Assembly: GCA_037042185.1 (NCBI GenBank)
Contig: JAXQJY010000030.1
Coordinates: 2,542,001-2,606,000, forward strand
Direction: 5' to 3'
Origin: Sordariomycetes sp. S80-01Y
Lineage: Eukaryota; Ascomycota; Sordariomycetes
Length of the DNA: 64,000 nucleotides
Below, piece after piece: positions 44,184 through 55,293 of the stretch. Position 1 is the first letter of the stretch. Every line of letters starts with the position of its first letter. Both the position numbers and the translations under genes were made by a program. The notes beneath the pieces were generated by a model that was not told where the DNA came from, made no database searches, and saw only the letters and a list, made by a program, of their open reading frames with translations.

Positions 44184-46657
44184 ATGAGCCAACAATCTCA
44201 GCACGGCGCCTCTGCCGCATCCTTCAATCGTGGCCATCCCGCACCCTCGGCCACCATGACCGAGTCACCCCAAATCTACTCTGTCAGTACTTGCTGGCCC
44301 CCCCGTCGGCAAGATCTCAACTAACAACGACAGGCCTCCTACTCCGGCGTCGATGTCTACGAAATGGAAGTCAATGGCGTCGCCGTCATGCGCCGTCGCA
44401 ACGACTCGTGGGTCAATGCCACCCAGATCCTCAAAGTTGCCGGTGTCGACAAGGGAAAACGCACCAAGATCCTGGAGAAGGAGATCCAAACCGGAGAGCA
44501 CGAAAAAGTACAGGGCGGATATGGCAAATACCAGGGCACCTGGATCAAGTTCGAGCGCGGCGTCCAGGTTTGCCGACAGTATGGCGTCGAGGAGATGCTG
44601 CGGCCACTTTTAACCTACGACATGGGTCAGGACGGCGGTGTCGCCGGCAGTGGGAATTTGAACACACCGACCAAGGAGCAGGCGATGGCGGCGCAACGCA
44701 AGAGGCTCTACAACACCAGCGTCGACGGTCGGACCAACGGTGTCTCCGGTACCTTCTTCAAGAACATCTCGAGCACAGCGTCGCACGCCGTTGCGGCCAT
44801 CAGCAAAGCCCGCTTCGACAGCCCCGGACCCAGGAGTCGCAATGGCCCTACGAGGGCTCCTAGCTTCAACCGCCAGTCCTCGATGCAGAACGGCGATGAC
44901 TTCCCCGGCAACTCGCAGCAGAGCTATTCTGAGTATGCGCAGGGCGAGTCTGGCTACGGCTCCCAGCCAATGCCTGCCTCGCAGCAGAGCCTCCTCGGCG
45001 AGATGGAGCAGCCGCCGAGGAAGAGGCAGCGCACCACCATGACACCGGTCGACAGCTTCAACGGCGGCGCTGGCTATGGCCAGAACATGGACCTCTACGC
45101 GACGGCCTTTCCTGGGTCGCCTACCGAGCCCAACGAGTCCTTCGTCTACACGCAGCAGTCCAATATCAACGACCCTAGCCCCGATGACGAGAACGGCGCC
45201 CTGCCTCCTCTCGCTTTCGAGATGTCCGCCGACATGGACCAGAAGCGCAGCGCTCTGATGAACCTGTTCATGGACGAGGGGACACCCGACCAGTCCAAGC
45301 ACGAGATGCTGCGCTCCTTCACCCCCCAGGAGCTCGATATGCCAATCGACCCTCAGAGCCACACTGCGCTTCACTGGGCGGCTACGCTGTCACGGATGCC
45401 CCTCCTGCGAGCACTCATCAACTGCGGTGCTTCGCCTCACCGTGTCAACCTCTCGGGGGAGACAGCTCTTATGCGCGCCTGTCTCGTCACCAACTCGATG
45501 GACCACGGCAGCTTCCCGGATCTGCTCGAAGTGCTCGGCAGCACCATCGAAGCTCGCGACCACAAGGGCCGTACCGTCTTGCACCACATTGCCGTGACTT
45601 CCGCCGTCAAGGGTCGCAGCGCGGCTTCCCGCTACTACCTCGAGTCCCTCCTTGAGTGGGTCGTCCGTCAAGGCAGCGTGCCGAACAGCCAGGCCCAGCA
45701 AATGCCCAACGGCCACCCGAGCAGTTCGATCCCGAAGATGGGCATTGCGCGCTTCATGACCGAGATTGTCAACGCGCAGGACAGCGCCGGCGACACCGCT
45801 TTGAACATTGCCGCCAGAATCGGAAACCGGAGCATCGTGAGCCAACTGTTGGAGGTCGGCGCGGATCCCGAGATTGCGAATCGCGCTGGGTTGCGCCCTG
45901 TCGACTTTGGCATCGGCGCGGACCAAGCAGAGGACAAGATGAACGGCGTGCAAGAGACTGAAAAGACGGCTACGCAGGGGTCGAATCCCCGGACACGGGA
46001 ATCCAGTGATGAGATTATAGCTTGTGAGTACTCCCGGCCCCCTTCTTGAGGGTCTCGCTAACGGACGCAGCTATCACGCACCTGCTCAACGAAACAACAT
46101 CATCTTTCCACCAGGAACTCAAATCGAAGCAATCCTCCATTGACTCCCTACACAGCTCCCTGCGAAGCACATCAACCCAACTCGGCGACGCTCGACGCCA
46201 AGCTGAGCTCCTAAGCAACACACTGAAGAAGCAGCAAATAGCCCGTCAAGCACTCTTCAACCTCGCCCACATGCGCTCTGAAGATTCTATACGCGCAATG
46301 CAAGCCGACAAGGAGCAGCGGCCCTCATCGTGGGAGACTGAGCTGTCCACCATCCTCGAATCTTCCGATGACCCAAGCACAGGGTTCCTGCCCAGCCCCA
46401 CCGTGCTGAGGACACGCATCAAGGCATTGCAGGATTCGCAGGTCAAGACTAAAAATCTGGTCAAGGGCTTGCAATCAAAGAGCAGGGACGTGGAGGTCAA
46501 GTACAGGCACGTTGTCAGTCTATGCACCGGCGTGCCAGAGAACGACGTCGATGCCGTGATCGACGGCTTAATCAAGGCCGTGGAGAGCGAAAGAGACGAG
46601 TTGGATATCGGTCGGGTAAGGAGATTCTTGGGCGGCGTGGAGGGCGTGGTACATTAG
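44184..46657 (+). CDS. APSES/ankyrin transcription factor of the MBF complex (Mbp1/Res-like)
   Basis: Exons are 44184-44282, 44334-46023 and 46071-46657, with introns of 51 and 47 nt and donors GTCAGT and GTGAGT, giving about 791 residues. After a short Ser/Pro-rich leader, the KilA-N/APSES DNA-binding domain covers about residues 37-130 (YEMEVNGVAVMRRRNDSWVN, QILKVAGVDKGKRTKILEKE, GYGKYQGTWIKFERG, YGVEEMLRPLL). A disordered region with a basic nuclear signal (PPRKRQRT) follows. Ankyrin repeats lie at about 350-540 (TALHWAATLSRMPLLRALI, TALMRACLV, TVLHHIAV, TALNIAARIGNRSIVSQLLE), and a C-terminal coiled coil probably mediates pairing with the Swi6-type partner. MBF controls G1/S genes through MCB sites. 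The domain order and length are normal. Confidence 0.93.
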
Positions 46658-47049
46658 TGACGGGTGCCTCTTCTGTGGGAAGATCTGTACCGACGTCGTT
46701 TGGTAAGAGTCGGTGTTGCGTGGTTGCATATTTTTGTTCTTCTTTGATATACCATGCCTGGGACGGCCTTTGCGTATAGGAGCACTCAGGGCTGGCGTTA
46801 TGACGGTTATACGGAATACTCAAATCTCGTTTTTGAGCTTTGATAGTGCTTCAAGAAATTTTGTTCTACTCGATATCACTCAACTTAGTTTGAGGGGATG
46901 AAATAATGTCCATTTAAGACCGCTAGAGAATACCATGCCCAGATAATATACGGTCTTAGCAGCCATATTGCCCAATACCAACGCCATGCCATGCATACAA
47001 ATATTAATAAAACTTCTGCTTGCTTGCTTGCTCCTCACTCGTCGGGCGC
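46658..47049. other. Intergenic region between convergent genes
   Basis: 3' flanks of the MBF and Vac1-like genes; nothing else seen. Confidence 0.5.
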
Positions 47050-49056
47050 TCATACGTTCCCATTGCCGTTCCCGTAGACGCCCTCCCACTTAATCTCAAC
47101 ACCCGAAATCTTCCTCGTCAGGTCCTCCACCTCGCGTTCCAGCTCCTCGCGGTTGCCCCTCAGGGCGGCGACCTCTTCGAAGCGCCTCCCGCCGACGGCG
47201 GACTTGATCATGTCGTCTACCATGAACATCTGCTCCTCCAGCACCACCAGACGCTCGCGAAGCTCCTTCTCCTCTGTCTCGAGCTGGGAGACGATGGTGC
47301 TCGCGCCGTCGTCCGAGGCTGAGGGCGAGGGTGTTGCGAGCTGGGAGTGCCGTAGGGGGTGCTGGGACGTGGTGGGTGAGGAGAGCTGTCGCGTTGATGT
47401 GCTTGACCGTGTGCTGGACTGTCGCAGCAGCGCGGGAAGGCTCTTGAGGGGCAGCATGTTGGTGTGCAGGAACTGGCTCGCCGCCGAGTACACGTTGGCC
47501 TGTATCTTGGCCTGCGCGACGTTGTCGCTCTTCAGGTCCCGCATCCTCTTGGCCGCCTGGCCGTACTTCCCGAAGGCGTCTACCAGCCTCTTGCGTATCT
47601 TGGCCGCCTCCTGGATCTGCTGGTGACTCGGCGGATCGCCGTTTTCCTTGGGTTGCAGGCCCTGCAGCACGCGGTGGAAGGAGGGCAGCAGGAGCCGAAT
47701 GCCGCGCTCGAACTGGAGTAGCATTTCGTAGGCCCGTTGGTCGGGTGGCTTGTGGATCAGCGAGGCGGCGAAGTCTCGGTGGGAGAAGATGGTGTGCGAA
47801 CAGGTTCGGCACATGCGCACGTCGACGCTGACCTGGCCCGGTGCAGCTGCGGCCGGCTTCTCGACGGCCGTGTCATCCTGTGTTGATACGGTCAAGGGTA
47901 TCTCCTTTGAGCACTCGGTCTGAGGGTCTGCGCAGACCACCTTGCCGCATATCCGACAGTGGTGCCGCCTAAACGTCCAGGAGCCAAATTCCTGCTGGCA
48001 GAAGGGACATTTGGGGACTTCGTTGTCGTCTTCCCAGGTCACGACGGATTGTTCGAGCGCTTTACGGGGGTTCTTCTGCCCTGCGAGGGACGTAACAGAT
48101 AGCAATGAGCCGTTCTGCGCGAGCTTCTCGGGGGGGTTGGCGAGTAATCTCGTCAGCTTGCTCAGGCGCTTCTCCAGCCTGGAGACTTCCAGATTATGTC
48201 TCTCGACCTTCTTCCTCCGAATCTCCACAAAGTTCCTGGTGTGATCGACCGTCAGCCCCGTGTGGTCGTTGTAGCCCTCCCTTGACTTGTAGCATGTCTC
48301 GCAAACGCGCGCCCAGTATCCGCGTACGGGCTCGTGCTTGGCGCTCCGGCTCAGTTTCATCTGGTACATGGTGTGCTCCTCGCAGAACAGCTTTCCGCAG
48401 TGCCTGCAGTTGATGCTGCCTACTATTGGGCCTAGCCCTCGGCCGCACGTGGGATCGGTGCAGTAGTCGTCCGTAGTCGTCCGCTGCCAGTGTTTCCTCG
48501 TGATCAACTCGTCTGGGTCCAGCGGCGCGTCCAAGGGCAGTTTCCCAGCCGAGCCGTTGCTCGTCGTGTGTATCGAGGGCGGCGGTGTCGACTCGTTGCT
48601 CTCGAACGATTCCAGTCCTCGTAATTTCTGGTTGATGAGGCTCAACGGCTGGAAGCGCTTCGCCTTGAGGACCTGCTTGTCAAACCACGTCTTGACCTCA
48701 TCCTGCTCCTCCTCCGGCAGCTCCTGATGGTTATCGTCAATGTGCCTGTTCAGCTGCAGCAGTGTGACCATCTCCTCGCTGCAGATGGGACAGACCAGCC
48801 CCCCGTCCGCGGCGCCATCCTGCTTCGTTGCGCCGACGCTGATGCTCGAGCCTATATCCTGTCTCAGGTCTGAAAGGCTTCCCGTCGCGGGAGGAGATAT
48901 CGAGCTGGACCCAAGAGAGATGGTGCTTTCGGACGGTGGCGCAAGGGGCGAGACGACGAGGGGAGAGGGAACGGGGTTGCTGGTCGGAGGGGTCGGGGGT
49001 GCGAGGCCCTTGCCGCTGCCGAGGATGCGGCCTCCGCCGAGTTTGCGACCGGACAT
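47050..49056 (-). CDS. VAC1: Vac1/Pep7-like FYVE protein (rabenosyn-type endosomal tether)
   Basis: An intronless frame of 668 codons starts at the ATG at 49056. A Pro/Ser-rich N-terminus precedes a C2H2 finger (CPICSEEMVTLLQLNRHIDDNH, about residues 88-109). A first, divergent FYVE-like cysteine cluster follows (CRHCGKLFCEEHT to RVCETC, about 220-260). The second, canonical FYVE domain is at about 340-420, with the WxxD-like WEDDNEVPKC, the lipid-binding RRHHCRICGKVVC and a closing RMCRTC. The C-terminal 150 residues are coiled coil (EKELRERLVVLEEQMFMVDD) matching the Rab-binding rabenosyn segment. In yeast the homologue binds PI3P and Rab5/Vps21 and acts with Vps45 and Pep12 in Golgi-to-endosome fusion. 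The gene symbol is by homology. It is divergent from the MET8-like gene. Confidence 0.9.
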   Translation of the reverse strand: MSGRKLGGGRILGSGKGLAPPTPPTSNPVPSPLVVSPLAPPSESTISLGSSSISPPATGSLSDLRQDIGSSISVGATKQDGAADGGLVCPICSEEMVTLLQLNRHIDDNHQELPEEEQDEVKTWFDKQVLKAKRFQPLSLINQKLRGLESFESNESTPPPSIHTTSNGSAGKLPLDAPLDPDELITRKHWQRTTTDDYCTDPTCGRGLGPIVGSINCRHCGKLFCEEHTMYQMKLSRSAKHEPVRGYWARVCETCYKSREGYNDHTGLTVDHTRNFVEIRRKKVERHNLEVSRLEKRLSKLTRLLANPPEKLAQNGSLLSVTSLAGQKNPRKALEQSVVTWEDDNEVPKCPFCQQEFGSWTFRRHHCRICGKVVCADPQTECSKEIPLTVSTQDDTAVEKPAAAAPGQVSVDVRMCRTCSHTIFSHRDFAASLIHKPPDQRAYEMLLQFERGIRLLLPSFHRVLQGLQPKENGDPPSHQQIQEAAKIRKRLVDAFGKYGQAAKRMRDLKSDNVAQAKIQANVYSAASQFLHTNMLPLKSLPALLRQSSTRSSTSTRQLSSPTTSQHPLRHSQLATPSPSASDDGASTIVSQLETEEKELRERLVVLEEQMFMVDDMIKSAVGGRRFEEVAALRGNREELEREVEDLTRKISGVEIKWEGVYGNGNGNV

Positions 49057-49408
49057 GTTGGACGATCAGGATGGAGGAGGCATGAGAGGAGAGGCGGAGG
49101 TGCGAGGCCTCGAGGGATGGTGAAGGGAGGCTGCAAGAACGGTGTCGGTGTCTGTCGTGCGTTGGTGTTGGGGTCTCGGTGCTACAGCATTGGCGGCTGG
49201 CACTGGAGTTTGGAGGCACAGCACGGCAGGCAGTTGCACGATAAGGTGGTACTTGAGTGGGCTGAGGCTGTTGGTGCATGGTGGGGTACCCAGTTATTGC
49301 GCATCGTCTAGTGACGTTTTCGGTCTTATCTTATCGGGCTTCGAGCCCAAGCCAAAATCTCCAGCTTCATCCTCGTCTCTCCCATCAGCATCCTCTGCAC
49401 TCCACGAA
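49057..49408. other. Short divergent promoter
   Basis: The 352 bp between the start codons of the Vac1-like and Met8-like genes probably serve both directions. Confidence 0.5.
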
Positions 49409-50255
49409 ATGGCTAAGAAGTTCCCCGAGGTGCAGCCAGGCGGGAGTCTGATCCTAGCCTGGCAGATCAAGGGCAAGAAGGTCCTCGTCGTGGGCGGCGG
49501 TGAGGTAAGTCGTCTACTCTCCTACCCTCGCAGCCCATCCACCATCACATGCCTCGACATCTAACAAAGCCCAGGTCGCCGCTGGCCGCATCCTCAACTG
49601 TCTCAATGCCGACGCCCTCGTCACCGTCGTCTGTCCCGCCTCGGGCCTCAACGAGGAAGTGGCCCACCGCAAAGCGCACAACCAGATCACGCACGTCGAC
49701 CGCAACTTCGAGCCCTCCGATCTCGACGGCGCCGAAATGGTGCTCGTAGCCATCGACGATCCCGACGCCTCGACGGTCATATGGAAGCTTTGCAAGGAGA
49801 AGAAGATACCAGCCAACATCGCCGACGTGCCACCCGAGTGTGACTTCTACTTTGGGAGCATCCACCGGGACGGACCGTTGCAGATCATGGTCAGCACCAA
49901 CGGCAAGGGCCCGAGAATTGCAGCTTTGATCAGGAGACTGATTGCGAGGCAACTACCTCCGAATGCTGGAAATGCTATCGAGTCAATCGGGCAGTTGAGA
50001 ATGAAGCTGAGAAAGGTTGCGCCGGACCCTGAAAGCAGTCCCAAGAGGATGGGTTGGATGAGCAGAGTCAGCGAGGAGTACCGATGGGAGGAGATGTGCG
50101 AGCTGACGGACGAAGACATGGAGAATCTTCTGCTGTTCTACCCGGCCAACAAGGTCCCGAGCTGGGACGTTCTGAAGGCTCTGAGGGGCACGAACGGCGA
50201 CGTTTCCCAGCTGGACGTCTTCGATGGAGCCTTTGGGTTTAGTGTCGGCGCTTGA
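49409..50255 (+). CDS. MET8: Met8-like bifunctional precorrin-2 dehydrogenase/sirohydrochlorin ferrochelatase
   Basis: Exons are 49409-49504 and 49575-50255. The 70-nt intron has donor GTAAGT and acceptor CCCAG, giving 258 residues. The N-terminal NAD-binding fold opens with GKKVLVVGGGEVAAGRI and continues with VTVVCP and VLVAIDD. The conserved NIADVPPECDFYFGS contains the Asp needed for both activities in yeast Met8p. The C-terminal helical domain has STNGKGPRIAALIRRLIARQLP. The enzyme performs the last two steps of sirohaem synthesis, NAD-dependent oxidation of precorrin-2 and iron insertion, which supply sulfite and nitrite reductases. Length matches the yeast protein (about 274). Confidence 0.93.
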
Positions 50256-50349
50256 GCGTGTCACATGGAGTTCGGATCGGGGGTGCATATATCGGAGCAG
50301 GATCTTATCACAGAATGGACATATCTCGTCTCGCTGGCTTCCAATAGCT

Positions 50350-51480
50350 TCACGGTATGTTCACGACCACCTTTGCAAAGTGCCTCTGCTTCTCCAGCTT
50401 GAGCAACGCCTCCTTTGCTTGCTGCAGCCCAAACTCTTCCTCATCCACCGCCATCTTGACCTGCTTCTCCTCCACAAACCTCACCATGTCCCTCATCATC
50501 GCCCTCGTACCCAGCAACGGAGCCCTCGCCACCAAGTTCGTTCCCAACAGGCCCATCAACGGGACGCTGTCAGCCTGAGTACCGAGCATACCCGCGATTT
50601 GAAGCAGTCCCCCGGTGCGGAGGGCTTTCAGAGACTGGGGGAGCGTGGTGTTTCCGCCCACATCCACCACGAAGTCGAAGCCGCGCCCATCCGGCGTGAG
50701 CGCTCTGGCCGGGGCAGCCCAGTCTGGAGTGGTGCGGTAGTTGATGATATGGCTCGCACCCAGGCTCTTCAGTCGCTTGGCCTTGTCGTCGTTGCTGGTC
50801 GTTGCCACCACGTTGGCGCCGACGGCGTGGGCGAACTGGAGAGCGTTTACAGAAACACCGCCGCTCCCTTGCACGAGGACCCAGTCGCCTGCCTTGACCT
50901 CGTTGCCTTTCAGCCCGAATAGGCTATTCCAAGCTGTGATGCCCGAGCAAGACAGAGTCGCTGCCTCGGAAAAGCTTAGCCGCTCGTTGAACTTGACAAG
51001 GCAGCTCTCGGGGAAGACACCTTGGGTCGTCAACGTGCCGTTCATCCCATGTCCCAAGCCAGCAGCGATGTGCGCCATGGTCGGTAGTGTGTCCTCGTCG
51101 AGAGTGCCGAGAGATTGGTCCGAGTAAGCCTCGGGACACATGTGAGTGACGACTCGATCGCCAGCTTGCAAGGCCCGTACAGCACTGCCGGTTCTGACTA
51201 CGATGCCAGCGCCGTCCGAGCCGGGAATCCTGCCTTTGGATGCGACGTGGTTCAATTGACCCTAGAGTATTGTCAGTGATTGTAATGATGAGAGAGGAAT
51301 GTCCGTGGAATCTACCTTGCAGACGACGAGCTCCCGATAGTTAAAGGACGCCGCCTTCATATCAACCAGGACATCGTGGTCCCCAAGCTCCTGAGGAACA
51401 GTGACATCCTTGAATGCCAGGCCCGAGAGGTCCTCCGCCTGTGACTCGATAGTCCAAGCTTTTGCTGTTGTCGCCGCCAT
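50350..51480 (-). CDS. Zinc-type alcohol dehydrogenase/quinone reductase-like MDR protein
   Basis: Exons are 51480-51316 and 51261-50350. The 54-nt intron has donor GTAGAT and acceptor CTCTAG, giving 358 residues. The catalytic-fold half shows AASFNYRELVVCK joined to GQLNHVASKGRIPGSDGAGIV and GDRVVTHM. The nucleotide-binding domain has GDWVLVQGSGGVSVNALQFA (the GxGGV motif of quinone-oxidoreductase-like MDRs) and LGASHIINYR. The structural zinc Cys cluster is missing, as expected in the QOR/YogA branch. The product should use NADPH or NAD to reduce or oxidise a small carbonyl or alcohol; substrate is unknown. It is convergent with the Met8-like gene, 94 bp between stops. Confidence 0.88.
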
Positions 51481-53847
51481 TGTCAAGCTGTAAGTGCGTA
51501 GATAACAGTGTAAAAGGGTAATCGTGACGACTTCTCAGAGGCTTTAGCTCTCGTCAAAGACCGCTTCACTGAGCGTCATGATGAGGGTCAATTTATAGTC
51601 CAAATGACTCGCTATTTCATCACAGCGTGGGGCGAGTCCCCACGGATATACCCAAGGAGTTAAGTCGAATCCAGGCTCTTCACTGACAGATTCCCGGGGC
51701 AGGTTTCTTAGTCATTACCCTGGAGGGGTATCTTGACGGAGTTTCGGGGGTTCCTGTGCTTGGTTTTCAATCATGTGGGTTGGGCAAAATGCCGGTTGGG
51801 GGACGATAAGCTCGAAAGTCCAATGAGAGCCTTCTCGTGTGCGCAGGGGATTTTGTTCCTCGGGAGTTTGTGGTTGGTAGACCAGCCTGGTTGGCTTTCG
51901 GATCATGCTTCGAGTTCTCGAGATGTGAGCGTGCTTTCGCACTATCATCAACTGTAGCTTCCTAAGCCCCAAGGAACCAACTGATTGAAAATGCTTTACG
52001 CCCTGTTAATTGATTTCGATCCAATGCTGCTGGTCTTCTCTTTTACTTGGACCGTGTACGGTGTATAAGCTAGTAGGCGTCGTGAAGTACTCATCCTCTT
52101 ATCGCACTAATAAGTTCCCATCAGAATGAAGATACAACTACCAGATCAATTAGATCAACTGCCCGAAGAGATCTTTCTCGATTTTCCATTGAATCTCATC
52201 AGTGCATTTGACTGCTTTGTTCGTCTCCTTGAATATCGAAGTGGAATGACGGCAGCATCGGGCATTTTCTTCCCTAAGGTCTAGGGTATACACCGCCAAC
52301 ATGGACTATGAACACCTTTGGCAGACCTTCTAGTATTCAGCCATGGTGTTCCAACGCTAAGCGGAACGTAGAGAATATGACCTGATTAAGTTTGCATTGG
52401 TGCTGGCCGACATCCCGTCACGTTAGGCTTGCCCTCTTCTTCACACTGGCCAGATCTGAAGCTGACGCAGACACTCCCAAGATTTGGAGATAAGGAACCC
52501 GCAATCTTGTTGATAGGTGTGTAAATGAGCATAGAGAGACTCGTGCGGTTGCCGATAGCTTGCTGCGTGGGCTGTCCCGTGAGCCCAAGAGAGCCCAGGA
52601 TAAGGCGTGCCCTTCTTGAGGCCACTCCTGGGCTACTAGGCCGCGCGAACCACGTGGGACCAAGGCAGATCTTGGTTTGGTGGAGGGATTGTCTGTTCCC
52701 ACTACGAGATAGAGGCGTTTCAAAAATTGACCAGGACCGACCGTGGACCCTTCGATTCACCTTTACGGTAGATTCCCACTACGGCTTTTCCACACATACC
52801 TTGTTCTGCCCCAGCCCTCAGGAGTTCCCAATTTCTAGGTAAAATGGTCCTTAAATTTTCCCCATCATGGAGTGTTTTTGCTGGCTTGAGCAATTAGAGC
52901 TTTTGCGACGAGAAATCCGTTGCTCTCAGAGCTTATCCGTGGTCGGCGGTCGGCTTCAATGGGCTCAAAGGAGCCCCAACGGTTGATAAGGTACGTCTTG
53001 GCGCCTAGAGCTAGAATGATCTGTCGAGCGCTTCGAGACCGAGGAATACTGCGAGCTGTTCAGAGGATAGCTTAGCCATCACAGACTCAAGCATCATACT
53101 GTCTGTCTCAGTAGAACGACTCTTCTAGAAATTAGCCCTGTGAGAACGGAGCGGAGTGCCAGCGTCACAATCAAGGCACTGAACCAAGGCTGCTCTATCT
53201 GAGTTGAGTAATTCGAGAACGCGCGAGTCTATGTGCTCGGTAGTCGGATGAGATACGAGCGAAGGCCCCCGATACTAACATCACCATGCCCTTCTCCGAA
53301 CCATATTCCGACATTGGCAAAATTTAGCGCCGATGAAGCCTCCAAACTACGCGGAAAGCAGTCTACACGAAACATTTGGCCATTTCTAACCTTGCAGTGC
53401 AAAGCAACAAACGCCGTCGTTTCCGCGAAGTCGGGGCTGTTTGGTTTCATATGTCGGTCGAGGTGGGCCTCAAGACCCCTGGAGGCTCGAATGCGAGCCG
53501 CGTTCGGAAAGGTGCTCGCCCGAAAAGCCCACGATAGGTGCTGTTGTCCGGATCTTGGAGTTTCATAGTTTCGAGTCCGTACCTTTGGCAGCGGGACCAA
53601 TTTCGGAGATGGGAGGCCGCGACGGAGCATCCCGAGGTCGAGGCCAACCATCCATATATAATAAAAGCCGGGAGGTGTTTTGATCGTGAGCTGCCTCGTT
53701 TCGTCACACACCTTTCTGTCTCTTCATTCCTTTCGTTCTAGTCTCTCTGCTCGAGTCACGCTGGCGTAGTCGAGCTTTCCCTTCGATTGCACCACATTCA
53801 TTCGTTTCTTCACTCCTTTCCGTCGACTCGATCCAGTACTGCTCATC
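51481..53847. other. Long intergenic region upstream of the pectin lyase
   Basis: About 2.4 kb without a recognisable gene. Minus-strand frames at 52386-52760 and 53229-53711 lack family resemblance. The last 200 bp are the core promoter of the pectin lyase. Confidence 0.5.
53655..53666 (+). promoter_or_regulatory. TATA box of the pectin lyase gene
   Basis: TATATAATAAAA lies about 180 bp upstream of the ATG and is followed by a CT-rich leader, a layout fitting an inducible secreted-enzyme gene. Confidence 0.55.
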
Positions 53848-55293
53848 ATGGCCTTCATTCGCTCTCTAGCCGCTGTTGCGGCCCTCGTCTCAGCCGTCAG
53901 CGCTCAAGCTGTCTCCGGCTCGCCGTACGGATTCGCCTCTGGGGTCACTGGCGGCGGTGATGCCGAAGCTGCTACGCCCTCCTCGGTTGAGGACCTTGCT
54001 GAGTGGCTCTCCGACGACACTCCGCGCACGATCCTCATCGACCAAGAGTACGACTTCACCGGCACGACTGCCACCGACTCCGGCTGTTCTCGCATCAGCT
54101 GCAGCGTCGAGAACGGTGGCCAGCTGTACCTCGGCGATCTCTCCTGCGGAACCGACGACAACATTGCTATCGCCTCGATTGAGTACGATGTCGCCGGCAC
54201 GGAGCCTCTGATTGTTGGAAGCAACAAGAGCATCATCGGCAACGGCCAGGCCGTTCTTGTCGGAAAGGGTCTGCGCCTTGCTAAGGGCTCGAGCAACGTT
54301 ATCATCCAGGGCATTGAGATCACCAACCTCAACCCCGGCATCGTCTGGGGCGGCGACGCCATCGACTTCCAGGGCCAGAACGATGGTGTCTGGGTCGACC
54401 ACTGCAAGGTCTCTCTGGTCGGCCGCATGTTCGTCGTGACACACTACGACGGATCTCGCATCACCATCTCCAACAACGAGTTCGACGGCGTCACCGACAC
54501 CTCCGCCAGCTGCAACGGCAACCACTACTGGACCATGATGTTCTACGGCGAGGGCGACCAGGTGACCTTGGACAAGAACTACTTCCACGACGTTGCCGGC
54601 CGCGCCCCCAAGCTTGGCCAGGACGGCACCTCGGCTACCTTCCAGGCGACGAACAACTACTTCCAGAACATGAAGGGCCACGCCTTCGACGCGTACTCGG
54701 GATCCGTCGCCATCATCGAGGGCAACGTCTTCGAGTCCGTCGACCAGCCCGTCACGGATGGTACCGTCCAGGTCTCGACCATCTTCAACGCGGCCGACGA
54801 GTCGGCTGCCAGCTCCTGCGAGTCGTACATTGGCCGAGCCTGTGCCATCAACAGCGTCGACTCGGCCAGCGGCGACTTCCCTGCCATGTCTGAGACGAGC
54901 GCTCTCGAGACCTGGGCCGACCTGACAGACTATCTCGTCGAGCCGATCGACGCCGGAGAGGTTGCAGCCCACGTCTCGTCCAACGCTGGTCCTGCGAACC
55001 TCGGTGCTAGCGAAGACACAGCTGACGCTGCGCCTGTGGATGACTCGGAGGAGGCGGACGAGGAGGTCGCTGAGCCGGTTGAGAGCCCTGAGCCGGTTCC
55101 CGAGGACGACACCAACGAGGAGACTGGCTCGGTCGAGGTTGCTCAGCAGTACGGCCAGTGCGGCGGAAACAACTACAAAGGTCCCACGGCTTGCGTCGAG
55201 GGAACGTCTTGCGTCTCCCACAACGAGTGGTACTCCCAGTGCCTGAGCTCTGCTGCCAGGCGCAAGATGAAGCGGTCTGTCCACCGCGTTTGA
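53848..55293 (+). CDS. Secreted pectin lyase (PL1) with C-terminal CBM1
   Basis: An intronless frame of 481 codons. A signal peptide (MAFIRSLAAVAALVSAVSAQ) precedes the PL1 beta-helix of about residues 20-375. Pectin-lyase motifs are GFASGVTGGGDAEA, NVIIQGIEITNLNPGIVWGG, VWVDHCKVSLVGRMFVV, NGNHYWTMMFYGEGDQVTL and YFHDVAGRAPKLG, whose Arg is the catalytic residue. A strongly acidic Glu/Asp/Pro linker (about 385-430) leads to a fungal cellulose-binding CBM1 (QQYGQCGGNNYKGPTACVEG to WYSQCL). A basic tail of about ten residues follows the last Cys, which is unusual because CBM1 normally ends the protein. The enzyme cleaves methyl-esterified homogalacturonan by beta-elimination, and the CBM1 would hold it on plant cell walls. 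This supports a plant-degrading lifestyle. Confidence 0.93.
   Translation: MAFIRSLAAVAALVSAVSAQAVSGSPYGFASGVTGGGDAEAATPSSVEDLAEWLSDDTPRTILIDQEYDFTGTTATDSGCSRISCSVENGGQLYLGDLSCGTDDNIAIASIEYDVAGTEPLIVGSNKSIIGNGQAVLVGKGLRLAKGSSNVIIQGIEITNLNPGIVWGGDAIDFQGQNDGVWVDHCKVSLVGRMFVVTHYDGSRITISNNEFDGVTDTSASCNGNHYWTMMFYGEGDQVTLDKNYFHDVAGRAPKLGQDGTSATFQATNNYFQNMKGHAFDAYSGSVAIIEGNVFESVDQPVTDGTVQVSTIFNAADESAASSCESYIGRACAINSVDSASGDFPAMSETSALETWADLTDYLVEPIDAGEVAAHVSSNAGPANLGASEDTADAAPVDDSEEADEEVAEPVESPEPVPEDDTNEETGSVEVAQQYGQCGGNNYKGPTACVEGTSCVSHNEWYSQCLSSAARRKMKRSVHRV

Noticed and set aside
45970-45995. GGTCGAATCCCC resembling a tRNA T-arm
   Set aside because: It lies inside the coding sequence of the MBF transcription factor and no matching acceptor stem or anticodon arm surrounds it.
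53229-53711. 160-codon minus-strand frame upstream of the pectin lyase
   Set aside because: It overlaps the TATA box and core promoter of the pectin lyase and shows no recognisable domain.
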